Shown here: positions 1 to 5,463 of the stretch, one piece after another | Position numbering within the stretch: the stretch's first letter is position 1 | Layout of the letters: each line of letters begins with the position of its first letter | Assembly: GCA_030626465.1 (NCBI GenBank) | Contig: DAOUOU010000176.1 | Location: 1-5,463, forward strand | Source: Bacteroidales bacterium | Lineage (GTDB): Bacteria > Bacteroidota > Bacteroidia > Bacteroidales > UBA10428 | Direction: 5' to 3' | Length of the DNA stretch: 5,463 nucleotides | The notes under the pieces: model-generated | What the model was told of the DNA's origin: nothing | Seen by the model: the letters and a program-made list of their open reading frames with translations, nothing else | The model's database searches: none | Translations under genes and position numbers: made by a program

Positions 1-2212
1 AGCATTAGCGGTAAATTCGATTCCCCTGTTCGATAAGTCACCTACATTGGCCAATATGTTTGGGAACAGGTAAGGGGGGCTGGGGTACAGCATAGTCGTA
101 TAATACACCACTCGTTTTCTTATCATACAATTCAACGGTTCCGCTGATTCTGTTGATAATCGTGAAATCAATTCCGATGTTCACCTGCCTGGTTGACTCC
201 CACTTAAGGTCTGGATTGGGATTTTGTGTCGGACCGTAGGATTGCTTCCATGTATCGGTTACTGCATCGTAATAAGAGCTGCTTCCTGCGCCCAGCAAGG
301 AGAGGGATGTATATTCACCCATCCCATCCTGGTTTCCGGCAACTCCATATCCAGCACGCAATTTCAGGTTACTGAGCCAATTTTCAGACCAATCCATAAA
401 GAATTCGTCTGAAACACGCCAGGCAAGGGATGCCGATGGGAAGAGGCCCCATTTGTTATTTGCACCAAACCGTGAAGAGCCATCGTTTCGAAGTGTTCCG
501 GTAAGCATATATTTGCCTCTGAAATTATAGTTGACACGACCAAAGAATGATATAAGCTTAGCACTACCTTTATAAGAGTATACATCTCCTGAACGAAAAT
601 CTTGTCCGGCTGCCAGGTTATTGTAAAGGAAAAGATCAGTATCAAATCCACGGCGCTCAGATCCAAATCCTTCGTACACATTGTACAGGTATGAATACCC
701 ACACAGAATAGTAAAACGGTGTTGTTCAGCTAAAGTTCTGTCGTAAGTCAAATAAGTTTCTAACTGTGCATTGGCATAATCTCCAAGGTTTCGTTGTGCA
801 TACCCCTTATCAGAGCGCCCTTCCATAACTGCATATGAGGGTTTATACAGGCGCCCTTTTCTTGAATTGTATTCGTAGGATAAGTTTATAGAAGCTTTCA
901 ACCCGGAAATTATTTCCAGTTCGGCCTTGCCATATCCCAGCATGCGATTACGCGAGTCATCGTTTTCACGATTTGTATTGATTTCCACCGGATTTTCGGT
1001 ATTTGTTCCGGCTATTGATGTAAATGAGCCATCTTCATTCCTCACCGGAATGGTTGGATTTATGTTGTACATCCTTTCAAATATCCTGTTGTCAATGGGA
1101 TGCCATTTATCAACATTACCGACAAAACCGGCAACAAATTTTAATTTGTTGTTCAGTGTATTTTGGTGCCCGGACAGACTAATTCCCATGCGCTGAAGTT
1201 CACTTCTTTTAATGATTCCCTGATTTTCAAGGTAGTTAAATGAAGCCCGGTAGCCACCCGACTCGTTATTGTTGCTGAAAGAAAGAGTATGTGATTGCGT
1301 TATTGCTGTTTGCTCCAGTTCTTTCTGCCAATCGGTGTTACTTCCATAATCGACTGCACTGGTGAGATTGTTTTCCCTCACATAAGCTCTCCATTGGTTT
1401 GCTGATAACAGATCAAGATGTCTGGCGACAGTACCAAAGGCAACATAAGCACTATACTCGGCTTTTTTTACCCCCTCTTCCCGTTTTGTTGTTACTATAA
1501 TTACTCCATTTGCACCACGCGAACCATAGATAGCAGCTGCTGATGCATCTTTCAACACATCTATCGAAGCAATTTCAGATGGTTGCACCGTATTCATATC
1601 AACACCGGGTATGCCGTCAACAACAATGAGTGGTCCGTTACTGGCCGACAGGGAGGTGCCACCTCGTAGGCGCATGGTAGCCCCTGATGCCGGATCGCCT
1701 GAGCCCTGAATCACGGTTAATCCGGCAATCTTACCCTGTAACAGTTGCTCTGTAGAGGATACTACTCCTTTTTTCAAATCTTCAGACGATACAGAAGATA
1801 TAGCTCCGGTCAGGTCAGATTTTCTCATGGTCCCATATCCGATAGCTACAATTACGAGCTCTTCCACTTGTTGTTGATCGAGTTCCAGGGAAACAGCAAC
1901 CTGAGTTTGTTCCGAGATGTCAACTTTTTTTGTTAGATAGCCTACAAAGGATATGCTCAATACATTTGATGTAACATCCTCAGGCAATACCAACTCAAAT
2001 TTCCCTTCGGTATTAGTTACTGTACCTGTACTGGTCCCTTCCAGGACTATAGTTGCACCAACTAAAGGTGAATTCGTCTCATCAAGCACTGTTCCGGTGA
2101 TTATTCTGCCTTCTTCCTGGGCCTGAACAACAGGCATCAGTATTGGCAAACTAATTAGTACCAGACAAAGCTGGATGAAAACTATTTTTTTTAGTTCAGA
2201 TGAAATTTTCAT
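1..2212 (-). CDS. SusC/RagA-family TonB-dependent outer-membrane transporter, 3'-partial, with apparent frameshift
   Basis: Imports glycan oligomers (or another bulky nutrient) across the outer membrane using TonB energy, normally paired with a SusD lipoprotein. Seen in order: signal peptide (residues 1-31, cleavage after VVQA); carboxypeptidase-regulatory-like beta domain (about 37-112, ITGTVLDE to the GY of SFVGY); TonB-box-like segment EELVIVAIGYG (117-127); plug domain (about 128-245) with LLQGKIAGL, RLRGG, VVDGIPG, LKDASAAAIYGSRGANGV and IIVTTK; then barrel sequence with family-typical NPNPDLKWE and ELYDKKTSG. The ATG at 2212 follows an A/T-rich leader 19 bp after the upstream gene, so it is probably cotranscribed. 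In the literal frame the protein stops at 38-40 after 724 residues, against about 1000 usual for the family; residues 714-724 are out of frame. Removing one base in the G run at 74-79 keeps the frame open to base 1, giving VGDLSNRGIEFTANA, typical SusC. The 3' end is outside the window. Family is certain; substrate is unknown. Confidence 0.95.
74..79 (-). other. Frameshift site in a six-G (coding-strand six-C) homopolymer of the susC-like gene
   Basis: On the coding strand the codons read CAG CCC CCC TTA CCT, giving QPPLPVPKHIGQCR and then TGA. With five C instead of six they read CAG CCC CCT TAC CTG TTC CCA, giving QPPYLFP followed by 20 more open codons to the window edge. That restored sequence includes the SNRGIEF motif typical of SusC barrels. 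A one-base gain in the homopolymer is the simplest explanation, although loss of one T from the following TT would also restore the frame. The sequence alone cannot separate a read or assembly error from a true mutation or slippage variant. Confidence 0.9.
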
Positions 2213-2231
2213 ACGAATAAGTTTTAATTGC

Positions 2232-3353
2232 TTAATTGTTTAGCTGTATTAGATTAATATCCATATCTGTGATGGTTCGATCATTATTATCTTTTATAAC
2301 CACATTAATCTTTTCAAGATCAGAAACATCTTTCAGAGGCGTAACCAGATCGATGTAGGCCATCATTTTCGCGGAATTGCCTTCAAATTCGCCGCTTATT
2401 ATTATATCGCCTGCAGTAATTGTATATTCCAAGCTGGTTACATTGGGCTCATTGTTCGTTCTGGTAATGACCAGGATATCTTTCTTGCTAATTTTTTGAG
2501 GCAAAAATGATAACTCAGGAGGTATTATTTCCGGCACATCAGGAGCAAGGATCAGGAAATCTGCACATGCCACATCTTTGCCCATATATGCCCATGTTTC
2601 ATCAGCAAAAACCATATTTATATTTTCTACTTCATAATCTTCAGGAAGAGAATAGTAGTCATTTAGTGTCAGGTCGATTCTATATACCTTATCTCCCAGC
2701 CCGGTCAAAAGTGTTTTATCCAGATTCTCAGGACTATTCTGCACTTCAATATCCCAGAAGTTTACTCCTGAATGCATGTGAACATTCGATGCATTTGCCA
2801 GGTCTCCCTGAACCGCTGTGGTTTCACATTTTGACCATGTATTACCTGCATTAACAAGTATTGAGAATGGACGATCGGCAGTAAACTCTTTCGGATAATA
2901 ATCAATCAGTGCACTTCCTTTGATGGTCGATAAATCATATAGCTTGATATCATTAGGAGGATCTGAATCAGGTGCAAAGGCATCGGTAACCTTTGAGCCA
3001 TCAAGGTTTTTCAGCAAACCATAAAAAGCAGTTATTGTACTGGCTTCCACCCCGTAATAATCGGTTGGAACCATGTCCATGCGCCATACATTGCCCTCAA
3101 CCTGGGTCAATGCAGCAAAAGCTGACGGGTTTGACCAGTTGCCTGCATCAGGTTCGGTAGGAAACCACGACCACAGGTATACCCCTTCTTCTTCTCCATC
3201 AAGAGCAGTGCCCGTAACATCAAAATACCATGATACTGCTTCGTCAGCCATAAATACAGCGGGTTCAGTCCAGATTTCAGCGATGCGACCTTGGGATAAC
3301 GCATGCATCTGGGATACGACTATTGATATTGCAATAAGAATATACTTTTTCAT
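2232..3353 (-). CDS. Secreted two-module PUL accessory protein (DUF4961-like), possibly glycan-binding
   Basis: A 373-residue exported protein. Residues 1-20 form a Sec signal peptide (KK, hydrophobic core, ALS cleavage before QG); there is no lipobox Cys, so it is probably periplasmic or secreted. The mature part holds two diverged copies of one module. Copy 1 (about 28-126) has PAVFMADEAV, GNVWRMDM and TDYY; copy 2 (about 152-267) has PKEFTADRPF, DKVYRIDL and NDYY. A separate C-terminal beta-rich region (about 280-373) follows. The only cysteines, C176 and C263, both lie in copy 2 and could form a disulfide. Copy 1 is rich in Trp (WSWF, GNW), as is common on sugar-binding surfaces. The gene starts 11 bp after the lipoprotein gene and ends 19 bp before the susC-like gene. 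I do not recognise a characterised homologue; DUF4961 is a recalled resemblance from similar loci, and glycan binding is inference. No hydrolase motif was recognised. Confidence 0.88.
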   Translation of the reverse strand: MKKYILIAISIVVSQMHALSQGRIAEIWTEPAVFMADEAVSWYFDVTGTALDGEEEGVYLWSWFPTEPDAGNWSNPSAFAALTQVEGNVWRMDMVPTDYYGVEASTITAFYGLLKNLDGSKVTDAFAPDSDPPNDIKLYDLSTIKGSALIDYYPKEFTADRPFSILVNAGNTWSKCETTAVQGDLANASNVHMHSGVNFWDIEVQNSPENLDKTLLTGLGDKVYRIDLTLNDYYSLPEDYEVENINMVFADETWAYMGKDVACADFLILAPDVPEIIPPELSFLPQKISKKDILVITRTNNEPNVTSLEYTITAGDIIISGEFEGNSAKMMAYIDLVTPLKDVSDLEKINVVIKDNNDRTITDMDINLIQLNN

Positions 3354-3364
3354 AGCATGTTTTT

Positions 3365-3886
3365 TTATTCGTCAATTCTGAGATTGTATTCATAGGAAGC
3401 ATAAGGCGTGCCTTCGGATGAGCGTGTAAGTTTGAACCCAAGTATGGCCTTGGTACCCGGTACTAATGTAATACTAAGGGAATCAGCAGGTGTGGATTTT
3501 GCGGCATCGGTATACAGATAGATTTTTATCGGACTCCCGTCGGTATGTATAAACGGGCTGTCCAGATCCCAATAACCGCCGGAAAGAAATAATTCGGGAG
3601 CATCCCCGCCTACTGCAAATGTTGTTGGTAAACTATCCGCATTCACACTAAATGTGATAGTAAAATCAGCAAAACCAAACTTATCAATTAGCTTTACCTC
3701 ATCCGGACGAATAGAACTAGCACGGGCAATTTCATCAATTACCTTCACACTGTTCAGGTTCCATGTGCCTGCTAGTTTTTCATAGATGGTTAATGGAGCC
3801 ACATAGCTTCCATCTTCAGTCTTCTCACAGGTTACAAAAAAGAGTGGCAGGTACAAAAGAAGGAGCAACTTTTTTGTTTTTTTCAT
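3365..3886 (-). CDS. Small outer-membrane lipoprotein, DUF5004/lipocalin-like
   Basis: A 173-residue lipoprotein, first gene of the probable operon. Residues 1-19 form a lipoprotein signal (MKKTKK, then LLLLLYLPLFF) ending in FVTC with Cys20 as the lipidated residue; Thr at -1 is a loose fit to the usual lipobox. The acidic stretch EKTED right after Cys20 resembles the Bacteroidota lipoprotein export signal, suggesting surface exposure. The mature domain starts with LAGTWNLNSVKVIDE (38-52), the G-x-W pattern of lipocalin-like/DUF5004 beta barrels, and continues with alternating beta-type segments to the C-terminus. I chose the ATG at 3886 because it places KK directly before the hydrophobic core; an in-frame ATG at 3916 would add ten polar residues. 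The stop lies 11 bp before the next gene. Exact function is unknown; a surface accessory role in glycan capture is inferred from the neighbouring SusC gene. Confidence 0.88.
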   Translation of the reverse strand: MKKTKKLLLLLYLPLFFVTCEKTEDGSYVAPLTIYEKLAGTWNLNSVKVIDEIARASSIRPDEVKLIDKFGFADFTITFSVNADSLPTTFAVGGDAPELFLSGGYWDLDSPFIHTDGSPIKIYLYTDAAKSTPADSLSITLVPGTKAILGFKLTRSSEGTPYASYEYNLRIDE

Positions 3887-3954
3887 AATACTTGATTTAT
3901 TTGTAGGTTTAATCATGTCTACATTTCTGGATTATAGAAGCCAAAAATTTATAT

Positions 3955-3968
3955 CGTAATAAATTACG
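3955..3968. repeat. Inverted repeat CGTAAT-AA-ATTACG just downstream of the predicted transcription start
   Basis: Two perfect 6-bp arms (3955-3960 and 3963-3968) are separated by AA. The 2-base spacer makes an RNA hairpin unlikely, so a dimeric protein site is the more natural reading. It would fall a few bases into the transcript from the predicted promoter, a position where a bound protein could block transcription. It shares half-sites with the palindrome at 4048-4057. Confidence 0.45.
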
Positions 3969-3978
3969 GCTTCATACA

Positions 3979-4010
3979 CAAATCTATTCAGTGCATTACC
4001 GAAAGAGAAA
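3979..4010 (-). promoter_or_regulatory. Candidate Bacteroidota-type promoter for the lipoprotein-to-susC operon
   Basis: On the minus strand TAGATTTG (3986-3979) matches the Bacteroidota -7 consensus TAnnTTTG exactly. TTTC (4010-4007), 20 bases upstream, is a one-mismatch -33 element (consensus TTTG). Transcription would start near 3972, giving a leader of about 85 nt before the ATG at 3886. It is the only perfect -7 match I found in this intergenic region on the coding strand; AATTTTTG nearer the gene differs at the first base. The assignment rests on consensus only. Confidence 0.55.
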
Positions 4011-4022
4011 TTTCTAAACTGG

Positions 4023-4032
4023 AATCTAGATT
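4023..4032. promoter_or_regulatory. Palindrome AATCTAGATT upstream of the predicted promoter (possible activator site)
   Basis: A perfect 10-bp palindrome, extendable to 14 bp (4021-4034) with one mismatched pair. Its centre is about 55 bp upstream of the predicted transcription start, a usual distance for an activator site. Short A/T-rich palindromes also occur by chance, so this is only a candidate. Confidence 0.3.
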
Positions 4033-4047
4033 TCTTGAAGTGAAAAA

Positions 4048-4057
4048 ATTACGTAAT
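4048..4057. promoter_or_regulatory. Palindrome ATTACGTAAT upstream of the predicted promoter (possible operator)
   Basis: A perfect 10-bp palindrome made of overlapping ATTACG and CGTAAT. The same two half-sites occur, in opposite order and separated by AA, at 3955-3968 on the other side of the predicted promoter, with centres 91 bp apart. A degenerate copy, ATTACC, is at 3995-4000. Recurrence around one promoter is the reason for listing it; no binding protein can be assigned. Confidence 0.35.
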
Positions 4058-4098
4058 AATTTAATATACTGAATGTTAAGGAAGAATAAGGAGAGTTG

Positions 4099-4120
4099 AA
4101 AATATAGAAAAAATATAGAA
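4099..4120. repeat. Perfect tandem 11-bp direct repeat (AAAATATAGAA x2)
   Basis: Two identical, directly adjacent 11-mers (4099-4109 and 4110-4120) lie between the regulator stop and the predicted promoter. An 11-bp period is close to one DNA helical turn, so two protein subunits would sit on the same face; alternatively it is an A-tract bend or chance low-complexity sequence. It lies about 125-150 bp upstream of the predicted transcription start. Confidence 0.6.
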
Positions 4121-4153
4121 GCAATTTGATATTAATTCATAGACCCGGGAAGC

Positions 4154-5463
4154 TTATAAAGCTTTTATTTTCATTATCCGTTCATCAAAGCTGTCCCGGT
4201 CAATTATTGTTTTATGTTTAATTTTTGTTTTATAGGTATAGATTGTGTTAACCGAGAAATCTAAAAACTTGGCAATTTTTTCACTATCCGTAATGCCTAA
4301 TCTCATCAGTGCAAAAATCCGCAGATCGGGATTTAACAGTTCATCATGCTTCAACGTGATTCGATCTTCTTCCTTAAAAAAGGTATTGAATTCATCTACA
4401 AAACGCGGAAATAGTTTTAAAAATATCTTATCGAAATTAATGTACATATTTTCCCTTTCTTTCTCCAGATCTGTCTTTTTGATAATGTTTGCCAGGTCTT
4501 CGAATTGACGAACAGCAATTTTTCTCTGAATATTCTTTCGATAGGTATCAATTTTTTCAATGAATTCGGAATTAATATTGAAGAAGTATCCTATGTATTC
4601 TTCTTTTATTATATTGGACTCCATCAGGTTATCATTCATCTCTTGCAGGTTATGATTGGTTTCCTGTAGAATCTTCCGCACCCCAATGAGCTTTTTAAGC
4701 TGCAAGTAGATAATTAGAAAAAAAGTCAGTACGAGAACAGATAGAATTGTAACTACAATAGCGTATCTACTGAGCTTTTTTTTCTGCAATTCAACTATTC
4801 TTAATCTTTCTCCTTCAATGATTGGAAGTACAGCTCCAACTTCAATCTTTCGATGACGGGCATTATAAAAAGTCGCATCTTCAAGAGCTATTTTTATATA
4901 CCGATATGCCCTGTCAATGTCTCCTTTCTCCATGAGCAAAACAGCAAGGTTTCGTAAGGCTACAGTTTCTTTGGTCGATGACTCGATGTCTGCAATAGAA
5001 GCCCTTATTAACATGTCTATAGCCTCATTATCTCTGTCAAGTAAAGTATACACATAGCCAGTACTGGAAGTAGCAATAGCATATTGGTGTTTAGAGATGT
5101 TGAATTTTGAAATCAGGAAATTAAAAGCATCAGCTGACTGCTGGTAATGGTTCGATTTCATTTCACGTAAGCCCACAGCAGACCAATAATCAGGCGTACC
5201 TTCATGCGTAATATTGATAGCAGAGTCAAGATATTTATTTCCTATTCTTTTATAAATATTGGCAAAGTGCGCGTCATTATCATAATCAGCTATATCGTAG
5301 TAGGTTCGGGCGATTATGCTATAGAATTCCTGCTTTTTTTGGCTCGAGCATTTTCCCGGGTTTATACTTATCAAGGTATCAAGCGATTCTTTAAATAAAC
5401 CGGAAGATAACAAAGTGAATCCCATCTTTATTTTCGCATGAACAAGCTTGTCATAATCGTTGA
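4154..5463 (-). CDS. Membrane-spanning TPR/DUF6377-type transcriptional regulator, 5'-partial
   Basis: The last 435 codons are present; the frame is open through the right edge (DYDKLVHAKIK precedes the first internal ATG at 5425), so the true start and any signal peptide are outside. Numbering from that Met: TPR-like helical repeats (about 1-190, for example ESLDTL, ADAFNFLISKF, NEAIDML, DRAYRYIKIALED); a KKK-flanked transmembrane helix (221-243, YAIVVTILSV start); a coiled coil (about 243-275, QETNHNLQEMNDNL); a linker typical of DUF6377 proteins; and a C-terminal LuxR/GerE-like helix-turn-helix (about 365-405) with ALMRLGITDSEKIAKFLDFS then VNTIYTYKTKIKHK. No kinase or receiver motif is visible after the membrane helix. 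Such proteins are known beside Bacteroidota PULs. Inference: periplasmic TPRs sense a glycan fragment and the cytoplasmic end binds DNA, probably at the promoter 3' of its own gene. It ends 267 bp before the lipoprotein gene, on the same strand. Confidence 0.9.
   Translation of the reverse strand, partial: NDYDKLVHAKIKMGFTLLSSGLFKESLDTLISINPGKCSSQKKQEFYSIIARTYYDIADYDNDAHFANIYKRIGNKYLDSAINITHEGTPDYWSAVGLREMKSNHYQQSADAFNFLISKFNISKHQYAIATSSTGYVYTLLDRDNEAIDMLIRASIADIESSTKETVALRNLAVLLMEKGDIDRAYRYIKIALEDATFYNARHRKIEVGAVLPIIEGERLRIVELQKKKLSRYAIVVTILSVLVLTFFLIIYLQLKKLIGVRKILQETNHNLQEMNDNLMESNIIKEEYIGYFFNINSEFIEKIDTYRKNIQRKIAVRQFEDLANIIKKTDLEKERENMYINFDKIFLKLFPRFVDEFNTFFKEEDRITLKHDELLNPDLRIFALMRLGITDSEKIAKFLDFSVNTIYTYKTKIKHKTIIDRDSFDERIMKIKAL

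Noticed and set aside
1..37. Treating 1-37 as intergenic and the susC-like gene as a complete 724-residue protein
   Set aside because: The segment encodes SNRGIEF-type SusC barrel sequence in the shifted frame, so it is coding rather than intergenic.
364..702. Minus-strand open frame of 112 codons inside the susC-like gene, and another at 3107-3304 inside the two-module gene
   Set aside because: They are in alternative frames within strongly supported coding sequence and have no recognisable domain or signal.
927..1196. Open frame on the plus strand (89 codons), with others at 224-412, 1745-1936, 2507-2854, 3073-3381, 4245-4508 and 5204-5398
   Set aside because: All lie antisense to genes with clear domain or export features, have unremarkable compositions and show no motif or promoter. 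They are shadows of the minus-strand genes.
3887..3916. Upstream ATG at 3916 as the start of the lipoprotein
   Set aside because: It would put ten polar residues ahead of an otherwise normal lipoprotein signal peptide; the ATG at 3886 gives the standard layout.
4144..4164. CCCGGG followed by AAGCTT-ATA-AAGCTT, a possible terminator of the regulator gene
   Set aside because: In the direction of transcription the 6-bp stem overlaps the stop codon and is followed by CCCGGG rather than a T run. A T-rich stretch follows only on the plus strand, where no gene ends. The adjacent SmaI- and HindIII-type sites are not enough to suggest vector sequence.

Overview
The window looks like part of a polysaccharide utilisation locus (PUL) from a Bacteroidota chromosome, probably Bacteroidales-like (family not resolvable). 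The signs are a SusC/RagA-type TonB-dependent transporter with an N-terminal carboxypeptidase-regulatory-like domain, a lipoprotein with an acidic segment after the lipid-bearing Cys, a membrane-spanning TPR/DUF6377-type regulator, a Bacteroidota-style promoter (TAnnTTTG), and A/T-rich leaders without Shine-Dalgarno sequences. All four genes are on the minus strand, so transcription runs right to left. I see no supported gene on the plus strand.

Layout in transcription order: (1) 5463-4154, the 3' part of a regulator gene whose start lies beyond the right edge: TPR-like repeats, one transmembrane helix, a coiled coil and a C-terminal LuxR/GerE-like helix-turn-helix. (2) 4153-3887, a 267-bp intergenic region with a good promoter candidate, three short palindromes or inverted repeats (two sharing ATTACG/CGTAAT half-sites) and a perfect tandem 11-mer. 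(3) 3886-3365, a small DUF5004/lipocalin-like lipoprotein. (4) 3353-2232, a secreted protein with two diverged copies of one module, DUF4961-like at best and possibly glycan-binding. (5) 2212-1, a SusC-like transporter running off the left edge. Gaps of 11 and 19 bp make genes 3-5 a probable operon. A SusD partner and glycoside hydrolases are not in the window and would be expected beyond position 1.

The clearest anomaly is in the susC-like gene. At a six-G run (74-79, plus strand) the frame breaks and meets a stop at 38-40, but removing one base restores an open, family-typical SusC sequence that continues in frame to base 1. This is a one-base frameshift, either a sequencing/assembly error or a real mutation or phase-variable tract.

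Working model (inference): the regulator senses a glycan fragment in the periplasm and acts directly on the promoter near 3979-4010. This drives two accessory, possibly glycan-binding proteins and the outer-membrane importer. The accessory genes lie ahead of susC, whereas they more often follow susD. No RNA genes, CRISPR arrays or insertion sequences were seen.
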